Of a stretch of 64,000 bases of DNA, positions 15,973-24,311 are shown piece after piece (position 1 is the first letter of the stretch; each line of letters opens with the position of its first letter). The translations under genes were made by a program, and so were the position numbers. Below the pieces are notes generated by a model. That model ran no database searches, had not been told where the DNA came from, and worked only from the letters and a program-made list of their open reading frames with translations. The DNA comes from Corallococcus silvisoli (GTDB lineage: Bacteria > Myxococcota > Myxococcia > Myxococcales > Myxococcaceae), in contig NZ_JAAAPJ010000001.1 of the NCBI RefSeq assembly GCF_009909145.1, positions 930,001 through 994,000 on the forward strand, given 5' to 3'.

Positions 15973-18225
15973 TCAGAAGTCCCGGAGCAGCTCCCGGGCC
16001 TTCTGCGGGCTCGAGTAGTTCCTGCGAATGAAGAGCTGCGCCCGGTCGTTGGCGCGCTTGGCCTTGGCGGGCTCGCCAATCAACGTATAGGCGGTCTCCA
16101 AGCCCACCCAGGCCCTCCGGTTGCTGGGGTTCTGACGGGTGACGTCCTCGAGGAGCCTCACGGCCTGCTTGCGCTCGGACGGGGTCGCCTTCTGGAGCTT
16201 GATGAGTGTCAGGCCCAGCTCGAGCTTGGTATCGGCCGAGCCGGGCCTCATCGCGAGCGCGTTCCGGTAGGCGGTGGCCGCCTCCGGGTATCGCTCGTTG
16301 CTGAAGGCGGTGCGGCCGGCTTCCATCATGTCCGCGAAGGTCTCTGGCTGAGCGATCCGGCCCGTGGCCGACGACAGGGCGTCCGCCTCGTCGAGGATCT
16401 TCACCACCTTCTTGCGGCTGGGGTGCGTGGCGGGAGCGAACTCCAGGAAGCGTTGATAGTGGTTCACGCTGGTGCGGGTGTCATTGGCGCGCGCATACAG
16501 CGCCCCCAGCAGGAGCTGACACTCGGCCTCGCGCGGGAACCGCGTCCCGCATTGATGCGCCAGCGTCAAGGCGGCCGGGAGGTCGCCTTGCACCGTCAGC
16601 TCCTGGATACGGCTTCGCAGTTCGTCCAGGGAGGGTTCGGAGGGCTGGGAGGCTGCCTCCACGGGAGGCGAGGTGTCGCCTTCGAGGGCCCTCAGCTCGG
16701 CCGTCACCGAGGCCCTTCGGGAGTCCTCCGGCGGCACGAGGCTCAGGACGGCCCGGTAGTGGAACGCGGCCAGCGCGGTGTTCTGGCGCAGGGCGTGGGT
16801 GCTCGCGAGCATCCAATGGCAGTCGGGGTTCTGGGGGAGGGCGTTGAAACACCGGGTCGCGAGCTGCAATGCCTCTTCCAGGTGTTGCTCCTTCTGGAGT
16901 TGAGTCACGGTCCACCGAGCCTTCGCGATCCCAGCTTCGTCCCATGTCTCCATGGGAGGCGCCTGGAGGGCTCCGGGTGGGCGCTCCATGGGGCGTCCCC
17001 CTCCGTGCGTGGCGGGGGGCGGGCTGGTCGACGTGAGCAGCCAGAAGCAACCGGCCCCCACGGTCAGGAGGGCGGTGCTCAACCCCACGGCCAGCTTCCT
17101 CGAACCAGGGGGCGCGAGCGCGTCAGGAGGGTCCGCCTCGGGCCCGGGCTCGGCGCGGGGGGACCTCCGGGTATTGCCCCGGACGTGGGAGGGCGTGGGC
17201 TTCCGGGCGAGCGCCGCCCCTGGTTCCCGCCAGGACCGCATCTCATCCAGGAAGGCATTGGGGATGGAGAGGTCCCGGCCCTGTTGCGTCAGGTCGTCCC
17301 GGAACATCACCCGCAGCAGGTGCGCGAGGCTGAGCGAGGAGAAGCGGGGGTGGTGGGCGTACAGGAACTCCGCCAGGGCTTCTCCAAACGCATGGCTGGA
17401 CTCGAAGCGCTGGGACCGCTCGGGATGCAAGGCCTTGAGGACGATGGCGTTGAGCGCGGCCGGCAGGTCCGGCCGTAACTCCCCTGGGGGAGGAACCTCG
17501 CCATGGGCCACGCGCGTCATCACGACGTGGGGCGGTCCTTCCACGGGGAGCCTGCCGCAGAGCAGTTCATACAGCACGACGCCGGTGGCCCAGACATCGG
17601 TGCGAGCATCCACGTCTTCGCCGCGCGCCTGTTCCGGGGAGAAGAAGAGATATTTGCCCTTCACCACGCCCGGCGCCGTCTTGAAGCCGCGCAAGAGTTG
17701 CGCCTTGGCGATGCCAAAGTCGACGATCTTGACCTGACCTTCGTAGCTCACCAACACGTTGTCGGGAGAGATGTCCCGGTGGACGATACCCAGGGGCGTT
17801 CCGCTGCCGTCCGTGCGCGTATGGGCGTAGTGAAGGCCGCGGCACATCTCCATCGCGATGAAGACAGCGACAGGGAAGGGCAGCGCGGGCATGCCCTCGC
17901 GCATCGCGCGCTTGAGGATGCGGTGGAGGGGCTGTCCGTCCACGAACTCCATGGCGAGGAAGTACTCCCCGTCCACGCGGCCGAAGTCGAAGACCTGGGC
18001 GACGTTGCCATGGGAGAGCGTGGCGGAGATGCGCGCCTCGCTGATGAACATGGAGATGAAGGCTTCGTCGTTGGCGTACTCCGGGAGGACCTTCTTGATG
18101 AGGACAGGCTTGGTCACGCCCGCATCCCCTACCAACTGGGCGCGCCACGTCTCCGCCATGCCGCCCCGGCCCAGCCAGGACACCAGCTCATAACGCCCGA
18201 AGGTGTCGCCCGCTTGGAGTGCCAT
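15973..18225 (-). CDS. membrane-anchored Ser/Thr protein kinase with TPR tail
   Basis: 750 aa. A Hanks-type kinase covers about residues 12-290: glycine loop LGRGGMAETW, lysine in VLIKKVLPE (44-45), catalytic HRD at 149-151 (IVHRDISPDN), DFG at 169-171, and SPEQARGEDVDARTDVW. All key residues are present, so it should be active. A proline-rich linker leads to one membrane helix at about 378-398. The C-terminal 340 residues are TPR-like repeats (ATRCFNALPQNPDCHWML, then later AATAYRNALAMRPGSADTKL), which would lie outside the inner membrane and act as sensor or scaffold. The kinase part is nearly identical to the next gene. No ribosome site is obvious; an inverted repeat CTGGCA/TGCCAG sits just upstream. 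Confidence 0.92.
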   Translation of the reverse strand: MALQAGDTFGRYELVSWLGRGGMAETWRAQLVGDAGVTKPVLIKKVLPEYANDEAFISMFISEARISATLSHGNVAQVFDFGRVDGEYFLAMEFVDGQPLHRILKRAMREGMPALPFPVAVFIAMEMCRGLHYAHTRTDGSGTPLGIVHRDISPDNVLVSYEGQVKIVDFGIAKAQLLRGFKTAPGVVKGKYLFFSPEQARGEDVDARTDVWATGVVLYELLCGRLPVEGPPHVVMTRVAHGEVPPPGELRPDLPAALNAIVLKALHPERSQRFESSHAFGEALAEFLYAHHPRFSSLSLAHLLRVMFRDDLTQQGRDLSIPNAFLDEMRSWREPGAALARKPTPSHVRGNTRRSPRAEPGPEADPPDALAPPGSRKLAVGLSTALLTVGAGCFWLLTSTSPPPATHGGGRPMERPPGALQAPPMETWDEAGIAKARWTVTQLQKEQHLEEALQLATRCFNALPQNPDCHWMLASTHALRQNTALAAFHYRAVLSLVPPEDSRRASVTAELRALEGDTSPPVEAASQPSEPSLDELRSRIQELTVQGDLPAALTLAHQCGTRFPREAECQLLLGALYARANDTRTSVNHYQRFLEFAPATHPSRKKVVKILDEADALSSATGRIAQPETFADMMEAGRTAFSNERYPEAATAYRNALAMRPGSADTKLELGLTLIKLQKATPSERKQAVRLLEDVTRQNPSNRRAWVGLETAYTLIGEPAKAKRANDRAQLFIRRNYSSPQKARELLRDF

Positions 18226-18228
18226 GGA

Positions 18229-18246
18229 CTGGCATCCTATTGCCAG
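18229..18246. promoter_or_regulatory. inverted repeat at kinase start (copy 1)
   Basis: CTGGCA (18229-18234), six spacer bases, TGCCAG (18241-18246): perfect six-base arms, three bases upstream of the start codon of the kinase gene that ends at 18225. On the coding strand the spacer gives TAGGAT, a possible -10 element. The same arrangement in front of the paralogous kinase (20347-20362) supports a shared regulatory site. Confidence 0.5.
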
Positions 18247-18375
18247 ATTTCCATGGTGCGAAATGGCGGAACGCCTGACGGGAATCCGGGACAGCAGATC
18301 GGCGGTCCAGGGGCATCAACGCCACGGCCAAGACACATTCGAGGTCGACTGCCCTGGAGGGCAATGACAGGGGCT

Positions 18376-20343
18376 CTACCGGGAGGTCTTCTTGGTGCTG
18401 CCGAGGATGTTGATGACGCGCGCACGTTTGGGATGGTCGATGGGGGCGATTCCCAAGAACTTCTCGTAGTGCTGTTCGCTCTGCTGGGCGTTGCCTAGCT
18501 TTGAGTGGATGTAGCCCAGGGAAAACTCGCAGTCCGCGAACGTGGGGTCGGCTTGGATGCAAAGCTCGGCTTTCGCGAGCGCGGCAACGTACTTCTGCTT
18601 CGTGGTCAGGTCGTCGGCTTGTTGGCGCAGGTTCGCGGACGCCTGGAGGGGGCTTCCGGTGGGAGCTTGGGGAGGGCTCGTATCCGCCGCTCTGCCTTCG
18701 ACTTCGAGTTTGCTCAGGGCTTTGATGACGAGGTCCCTTTTCGGGTAGCCGTTCGGTGTGAGTTCCACGAACTTCATGTAGTGCGCGTGTGATTCCTTGA
18801 AGTCCTTGAGGACGGCATTGACGACGCCCAGCATCAGATGGCACTCGGGTGTCTGTGGATAGCGCCTCAAGCAGTCATTCGCGAGCTCCTGTGCCCTGGG
18901 TACCTCATGCTCGCGAAGTGCCAGACGGACCGCTTCTTGAACCTCCTGGAGATACGTGGGGGGCGCTTGAGGGGAGGCCTTCGCGACGACTGTCTTTTCG
19001 TCGAAAAGCGGCGGTCTGGCAGGGGCTGGCTCGGCGACCTTCGTCTCGGTGGGCGGCTCGACCTTGACGGTGGGGAGGATGGGACGGGGCGGGGGAGCCG
19101 CGGATTCGATCTGCGATGGGTGCGGCTCCTGCAGGATCAGGAACCACAGGCACGCCCCCACGGTCAGCAGTCCTCCCGCGCTCAGTCCGTAGATCAGCCG
19201 GCGCGAAGCACCGGACGAGGCTTCGAGGGCGTGGGGCTCCGTCGTCTCGGTGGGGACGGGCGGACTGACAGCCTTCAGTCGCCGGGTCTGCCGCTCGCTC
19301 ACGGGCGGCAGTGGGGGCGCGGGCTCGGGCAGGGGCGTGGGCTCGCGCCAGGACTTCATCTCCTCCAGGAAGGAGCCCGGGACGGACAGCTCCCGGCCTT
19401 CCTGCACCAGGTCTCCGCGGAACAGCACCCGCAGCAGGTGCGCGATGCTCATGGAGGAGAAGCGCGGGAAGTTCGAATACAGGAACCCGGCCAGCGCATC
19501 CCCGAACGCATGGCTGGATTCAAAGCGCAGCTCCCGGTCCGGAGTCAGCGCCCGCATCACGATGTCATTCAACTCCTGCGGCAGGTCCGGTCGGAGCACG
19601 CTGGGCGCGGGAATCTCTCCGCGACCCAGGCGCATCATCACGACATGGGGAGCCCCCTCCACCGGGAGCTTTCCGCACAGCAACTCGTAAAGCACGACGC
19701 CGGTGGCCCAGACATCCGTGCGCGCATCCACGTCTTCGCCGCGCGCCTGCTCCGGGGAGAAGAAGAGGTACTTGCCCTTCACCACGCCCGGCGCCGTCTT
19801 GAAGCCTCGCAAGAGCTGCGCCTTGGCGATGCCGAAGTCGACGATCTTGACCTGACCTTCGTAGCCCAGCAGCACGTTGTCCGGAGAGATGTCCCGGTGG
19901 ACGATGCCCAGGGGTGTTCCACTGCCGTTCGTGCGGGTGTGCGCGTAGTGCAGCCCCCGGCACATCTCCAGCGCGATGAAGACGGCGACGGGGATGGGCA
20001 GCGCGCTCATGCCACTCTTCACGGCGCGCTTGAGGACGCGGTGGAGGGGCTGGCCGTCCACGAACTCCATGGCGAGGAAGTACTCGCCATCCACGCGGCC
20101 AAAGTCGAAGACCTGGGCGACGTTGCCATGGGACAGCGTGGCGGAGATGCGCGCCTCGCTGATGAACATGGAGATGAAGGCCTCGTCGTTGGCGTACTCG
20201 GGGAGGACCTTCTTGATGAGGACGGGCTTCGTGACGCCCGCATCCCCTACCAGCTGGGCACGCCACGTCTCCGCCATGCCGCCCCGGCCCAGCCAGGACA
20301 CCAGCTCATACCGCCCGAAGACGTCTCCCGCTTGGAGTGCCAT
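18376..20343 (-). CDS. membrane-anchored Ser/Thr protein kinase, tandem paralogue
   Basis: 655 aa. The first 104 residues differ from the downstream kinase by one residue by eye, and identity stays high through about residue 235 before dropping. Catalytic residues are intact: VLIKKVLPE, HRD at 149-151, DFG at 169-171. A membrane helix follows at about 382-403 (IYGLSAGGLLTVGACLWFL). The C-terminal region is shorter and different: TPR-like segments ANDCLRRYPQTPECHLML and KAELCIQADPTFADCEFSL. So the pair shares a catalytic module with divergent outer domains, as expected if they receive different inputs but signal to overlapping targets. 150 bases separate it from the next kinase, enough for a second promoter. 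The palindrome in front of it resembles that of its partner. Confidence 0.92.
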   Translation of the reverse strand: MALQAGDVFGRYELVSWLGRGGMAETWRAQLVGDAGVTKPVLIKKVLPEYANDEAFISMFISEARISATLSHGNVAQVFDFGRVDGEYFLAMEFVDGQPLHRVLKRAVKSGMSALPIPVAVFIALEMCRGLHYAHTRTNGSGTPLGIVHRDISPDNVLLGYEGQVKIVDFGIAKAQLLRGFKTAPGVVKGKYLFFSPEQARGEDVDARTDVWATGVVLYELLCGKLPVEGAPHVVMMRLGRGEIPAPSVLRPDLPQELNDIVMRALTPDRELRFESSHAFGDALAGFLYSNFPRFSSMSIAHLLRVLFRGDLVQEGRELSVPGSFLEEMKSWREPTPLPEPAPPLPPVSERQTRRLKAVSPPVPTETTEPHALEASSGASRRLIYGLSAGGLLTVGACLWFLILQEPHPSQIESAAPPPRPILPTVKVEPPTETKVAEPAPARPPLFDEKTVVAKASPQAPPTYLQEVQEAVRLALREHEVPRAQELANDCLRRYPQTPECHLMLGVVNAVLKDFKESHAHYMKFVELTPNGYPKRDLVIKALSKLEVEGRAADTSPPQAPTGSPLQASANLRQQADDLTTKQKYVAALAKAELCIQADPTFADCEFSLGYIHSKLGNAQQSEQHYEKFLGIAPIDHPKRARVINILGSTKKTSR

Positions 20344-20346
20344 GGG

Positions 20347-20362
20347 CTGGCATCTTAAGCCA
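20347..20362. promoter_or_regulatory. inverted repeat at kinase start (copy 2)
   Basis: TGGC (20348-20351) and GCCA (20359-20362) flank ATCTTAA, three bases before the start codon of the upstream kinase gene. The coding strand reads TAAGAT then GCCAG before the ATG, closely parallel to copy 1 (TAGGAT then GCCAG). Conservation of this short segment while the flanking DNA differs suggests a functional promoter or operator, with a very short leader and no ribosome site. Confidence 0.5.
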
Positions 20363-20469
20363 ATATTTCAAGGAACCCACGAAACGCCGAGTAGTCTCCT
20401 TCGCGTCTGTTTAAACCCGGAGGATTGCCCTTGTGCCCACGGGGCCGTGTGGGGCGGAGACTCACCCCG

Positions 20470-21369
20470 TCAAGGGGACGGCTTGGAGCCATTCGCGGCC
20501 AGCGTGACGTACAGGTGTCCCAGCTCCGTCAGCACCCCGGAGGCGCCCAGCAGGTTGATGGAGGGGATCTCGTTGTTGCGTCCGGAGAACCACGCATAGC
20601 GCTCGATGGCGGGCTCCGACTCCAGATACTCAATGGCAGTCACCATGTACTGCTTCTGCACTTCGACGGTGATTTCATTGTGGGGGCGGTCGCCGCAGGC
20701 GAACTCCGTCAGCCACAGGGGCTTGTTGTACTTCTTGAACTGGCCCACGTACCACTTGAGGGCGCCCACGTCGCACGCGTACCAGTGGATGGCGATGGCA
20801 TCCACCTGGCAGTTCGCGCAGGCCTTGAAGAAGGCATCCAGGTACACGACCGGGTCGTTGAAGGTGACGCCATCCTCCGAGACGCAGTCGCCGCAGTAGT
20901 TCACCGCCGGGGACACCAGCTTCAGTCCCTTGCGGCGGGCCACCTCTTCCAGGACGGGCCAGAGCGCCGCGGCCTGCCGGGGCGTCTTGTTCGCCTGGAA
21001 CTTGAAGTTGGGCTCGTTGAAGCCCAGCAGGTGCGTGGCGCCGGCTGGAATCTCCGACTCGAGCTGAGCCACCGTGGGCGTGCCGCCCCAGGCCATGGGC
21101 ACGAAGGAGACGTTCTGGGAGGAATAGACGCTCGCCGCGCCGTCCTCGGGCCGGGGCGACCAGTTGTACCACCAGCTCATCCCGGGGGAGAGCGCCTTCA
21201 GGTCCGCCGCCGAGTGATAGCCATACGCGATGCCCCGCTTCGAGCTCTTCGCGACGCTGGCGGGTGGCGTCTGCGTCTGGGGTTGCGCTTCCGACGCGGG
21301 GTCGCATCCCATGAACGAAGACAGCAGGACGGCCAATGGCAGCGCGAGGACCAGCCGGGAGCGGTTCAT
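20470..21369 (-). CDS. glycoside hydrolase, GH128-like (Asl1-type) lipoprotein
   Basis: 299 aa. Lipobox at SFMGC with Cys22. The body is an (alpha/beta)8-type glycosyl hydrolase with the catalytic-core 'Glyco_hydro_cc' pattern: RGIAYGYHSAADL, WWYNWSP, LGFNEPNF with acid/base Glu119, AIAIHWYACD, and LWLTEFACGD with nucleophile Glu222. Related fungal and bacterial GH128 enzymes cut beta-1,3-glucans, so this surface-anchored enzyme could attack fungal wall or algal glucan. Two cysteine pairs (NYCGDC and ACANC) probably form disulfides outside the cytoplasm. Start ATG at 21369. It lies upstream of the kinase pair on the same strand, separated by 126 bases, so probably not one operon. Confidence 0.85.
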   Translation of the reverse strand: MNRSRLVLALPLAVLLSSFMGCDPASEAQPQTQTPPASVAKSSKRGIAYGYHSAADLKALSPGMSWWYNWSPRPEDGAASVYSSQNVSFVPMAWGGTPTVAQLESEIPAGATHLLGFNEPNFKFQANKTPRQAAALWPVLEEVARRKGLKLVSPAVNYCGDCVSEDGVTFNDPVVYLDAFFKACANCQVDAIAIHWYACDVGALKWYVGQFKKYNKPLWLTEFACGDRPHNEITVEVQKQYMVTAIEYLESEPAIERYAWFSGRNNEIPSINLLGASGVLTELGHLYVTLAANGSKPSP

Positions 21370-21429
21370 GGCGTGGACTCTACGCCCGCGCGACGGGTGG
21401 GCGTCGAGTCCTCCCCCTGTCGGCAGCCT

Positions 21430-22521
21430 TCAAGGGGCTGGCTGCGCCACCAGCCGCGGCTCGCCCACATCGCGCCACCACGGCGTCACGCCCTCCACGC
21501 GCGCGGGCTCCAGGCTCCGGCCCAGGCCGGGCGTGAACAGGCGCACCTGCTGCTCCGTGGCCAGCTTCACCAGCGTCTCCGCGGGCTCGTCCCACGCATG
21601 CAGCGCCAGGTTGAAGGTGCCCCAGTGCACCGGCATCAAGACGCCGCTGCCCAGCATCGCGTGCGCCTTGAGCGCGTTCTCCGGGCCCAGGTGGATGCCG
21701 CCCCAGCTCGGGTGGAACGCGCCCACCTCCATCATCACCAGGTCGAAGGGGCCGTGACGGCGGCCAATCTCCTCGAACTCGGAGGTGAGGCCGGTGTCGC
21801 CGCTGAAGAACAGCCGGTGCTTGTCGGTGGTGAGGACCCAGGACGCCCACAGCGTCGTGTTGCGGTCGCCCAGGCCGCGGCCGGAGAAGTGCTGCGAGGG
21901 CGTCGCGGTGAAGCCCACCGGGCCCACGCGGTGCTCCTCCCACCAGTCCAGCTCGGTGATGAGCTCCGGGGCCACGCCGAACGCCTCCAGGTGGCGCCCC
22001 ACGCCCAGCGCGGTGATGAAGGGCACCCGCCGCTTCGCCAGCGCGTGGATGGTGCTCCGGCACAGGTGGTCGTAGTGGTCGTGGGACACCAGCACCGCGT
22101 CCAGGTCCGGCAGCGCTTCGACGGGCACGGGCGTGGCGTGGAAGCGCCGGGGACCCGCGAAGGACAGGGGCGAGGCCCGCTCGCCGAAGACGGGGTCGGT
22201 GAGCACGCGCGCCCCGTCCACCTCCAGCAGCATCGTGCTGTGGCCCAGCCAGGTGACGCGCAGGCCCGTGTCCGGCGCGCGGGCCCAGGTGCCGCGCGGG
22301 TCGTCCACCGGCAGGGGGCCGGGCGGGGTGCGCTGCGTGCCGCCGAAGAAGTACTCGCCCAACAGGGGCAGCGGGTTGCCCTGGAGGCCGGCCGCCACCG
22401 GGGCGGTGTTGCGGAAGCCGTGGCCTTCGAACTGGCGGGAGGCCCGGCTGCGCTCCTGTCGGAGTCCCGCGCGGCGTGCACTGTCACTGGGAGTCGGCAT
22501 GCGCGTGTGTCTAACACCCAT
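21430..22521 (-). CDS. MBL-fold hydrolase (NAPE-PLD/UlaG-like)
   Basis: 363 aa from ATG 22521, chosen because GGGAGG ends about four bases upstream; ATG starts 19 codons earlier and 7 codons later are possible. The metallo-beta-lactamase core has WLGHSTMLLEVDG, the metal motif VSHDHYDHL (HxHxDH), TPSQHFSGRG, FSGDTG and MPVHWGTFNLALHAWDEP. This pattern resembles N-acyl-phosphatidylethanolamine phospholipase D and bacterial homologues. The N-terminal ~45 residues are basic and not signal-like. Substrate cannot be fixed from sequence; a lipid or phosphodiester is plausible by family. Confidence 0.85.
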   Translation of the reverse strand: MGVRHTRMPTPSDSARRAGLRQERSRASRQFEGHGFRNTAPVAAGLQGNPLPLLGEYFFGGTQRTPPGPLPVDDPRGTWARAPDTGLRVTWLGHSTMLLEVDGARVLTDPVFGERASPLSFAGPRRFHATPVPVEALPDLDAVLVSHDHYDHLCRSTIHALAKRRVPFITALGVGRHLEAFGVAPELITELDWWEEHRVGPVGFTATPSQHFSGRGLGDRNTTLWASWVLTTDKHRLFFSGDTGLTSEFEEIGRRHGPFDLVMMEVGAFHPSWGGIHLGPENALKAHAMLGSGVLMPVHWGTFNLALHAWDEPAETLVKLATEQQVRLFTPGLGRSLEPARVEGVTPWWRDVGEPRLVAQPAP

Positions 22522-22615
22522 GTGCCCTCCCGGCACGGTCACTCGCCTGGAGCCCCGGCGGGTGGGGCACCGTCCCATCGTCCGGCGTGGGACGGCGCGA
22601 AGAGGCAGCAGGTGC

Positions 22616-24160
22616 CTAGTGTGCGTCCTTGGCCCTCACGCACCCGGTCCGCATCGTGGCGGACCAGAGCTGGCCGGCCAGGGTGTCGTCGTAGGCGCTG
22701 AAGTAGACGCGGGTGCCCAGCAGGAAGTACTCGCGCGGGTAGGAGGACGGATCGAAGCCCTGCGTGCTGATGTTCTTGAGGCGGTAGGTCCCGGAGGGCG
22801 TGCCGTTGCTCACCCAGGGCTCGATGCCAAACTTGCCCCCCTCGTCCGAGCTGAAATAGACGAGGTTGTCCGCCACGGCGAGCAGCGGCGAGCCGTACTC
22901 GTCCGACAGGCTCAGCGGCCTGCGCAGCAGCGTGGTGCCCCCGGCGGTGCCATCCGTCACCCAGAGCTGCGTGTCGCGGGGCGCCGGACCTTCGCTGCCG
23001 ATGTTGACGGCGAAGTAGAGCTTCGTGCCCCCCGGGGCGATGCTCACGGCGTCGATGCTGGGGAGCGCCACGCCCTTCGTGGCGTAGTCATTGGGCAGCG
23101 TGACGACGGGCGTGGGATTGCCGCCCGTGAGCGGCACCCGATAGATGACCATGTACTGGGTGCTGTAGGAGGTCGACGTGAAGTACGCGAACCCGCCCAG
23201 CTCACCCAGCACGCGCACCGCGCGCGTGGGACCGAAGGACGCCAGCCGCACCGTCCCACCCTCGGTGCCGTCCGACTTCCACAGCTCCGTCAGGGTGCTG
23301 TTCTCGTCCAGCGTGAAGAGGGCGAGCGTGCCCGAGCTGCGCACCTCGGAAGGGTAGGTGTAGGGGCCCGCGTCCAGCCGCTTCAGCTGGAAGGTGCCCC
23401 CGGCGGTGCCGTCCGTCCTCCACAGGAGGGTAGCGCCGCCGCTCTCCCGCACGAAGAGCAGCCGCGCGTTGCCCACCTTCGTGTCCGCGAAGCTCACGTA
23501 CACGTTGGAGCCGAAGTCGCGCAGCAGCTGCGTGCCCGCGCTGGTGCCGTCCGACTTCCACAGCTCGAAGCGGGGAGAGGACGTCGCGGGGTCGGTCCGC
23601 TCCCTCATGAACACCAGGGTGTTGCCCACCGCGGACAGGTCCGCCAGCGTCGAGTCCTGCGGGCCCGGCGTCAGGTCCTTGACGAGCCGGGTGCCCGCCG
23701 TCGTTCCGTCACTCACCCACAGCTCGCTGCCGGTCGCCGTGTCCGTCGCCTGGAAGAAGAGCTGGGTGGAGGTGGGGGTGAGGTGCGCCAGGAAGGGCGT
23801 GAAGTTGCCCGCCGTCGCCGGGAAGGCCCTCACCTGCGTGGTGCCCGCGTCCGTGCCGGTGCTCCGCCACAGGGCGCCGCGGCCGTCCTCGTAGTTCACC
23901 GCGAAGTGCAGCGTCCCCTGGAAGTTCACGAAGCTGCTCGGCCCCAGCGCATAGCGCGGGAGGCCAATCTGCGAGGGCGGGAGGATGGTCTTCACCCGCT
24001 GGGTGTTCGCGGGGATGGGGGCGCAGTACGCCTCCGCCGCCACTCCTGGCTCGGAGGTGGGCTCCTGTACGAGGCCGTCCTCCGCCCCGTCCGGAATCGC
24101 TCCCCCGCAGCCCACCCCCACCACCAGCAAAGACATCACCCACCCGCCGCGCCACCCCAT
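22616..24160 (-). CDS. ELWxxDGT-repeat lipoprotein
   Basis: 514 aa. The lipobox is VGVGC with Cys18 when the ATG at 24160 is used; GAAGGGG eight bases upstream is its ribosome site, and longer in-frame starts lack a signal peptide. The body consists of repeats of the ELWxxDGT/GT-x-L type: LWRSTGTDAGTTQV, ELWVSDGTTAGTRLV, ELWKSDGTSAGTQLL, LLWRTDGTAGGTFQL, ELWKSDGTEGGTVRL, QLWVTDGTAGGTTLL and PWVSNGTPSGTYRL. Such repeats build a beta-propeller-like surface protein in myxobacteria and Bacteroidetes. No enzymatic motif is visible; a binding or adhesion role on the cell surface is inference. It is divergent from the TAXI protein gene. Confidence 0.88.
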   Translation of the reverse strand: MGWRGGWVMSLLVVGVGCGGAIPDGAEDGLVQEPTSEPGVAAEAYCAPIPANTQRVKTILPPSQIGLPRYALGPSSFVNFQGTLHFAVNYEDGRGALWRSTGTDAGTTQVRAFPATAGNFTPFLAHLTPTSTQLFFQATDTATGSELWVSDGTTAGTRLVKDLTPGPQDSTLADLSAVGNTLVFMRERTDPATSSPRFELWKSDGTSAGTQLLRDFGSNVYVSFADTKVGNARLLFVRESGGATLLWRTDGTAGGTFQLKRLDAGPYTYPSEVRSSGTLALFTLDENSTLTELWKSDGTEGGTVRLASFGPTRAVRVLGELGGFAYFTSTSYSTQYMVIYRVPLTGGNPTPVVTLPNDYATKGVALPSIDAVSIAPGGTKLYFAVNIGSEGPAPRDTQLWVTDGTAGGTTLLRRPLSLSDEYGSPLLAVADNLVYFSSDEGGKFGIEPWVSNGTPSGTYRLKNISTQGFDPSSYPREYFLLGTRVYFSAYDDTLAGQLWSATMRTGCVRAKDAH

Positions 24161-24311
24161 GCGACACCCCTTCAAATAAGGCCTGGGAGGGAGGGTGTGT
24201 CGTGAAGGTGGAGGCGCCAAGTGCCCCCGGGTCGGGACGTGCTCGCCTGCCTGGGCCGACGCGGCGTGTGGCGCGGCCTCGCACGGCGCGGTCGCTATAC
24301 TGCGCATCCCC

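Noticed and set aside
20425-22701. 758-codon open frame on the plus strand
   Set aside because: Antisense to GH128 and MBL genes that have intact catalytic motifs, signal and ribosome sites; the plus frame has shadow composition.
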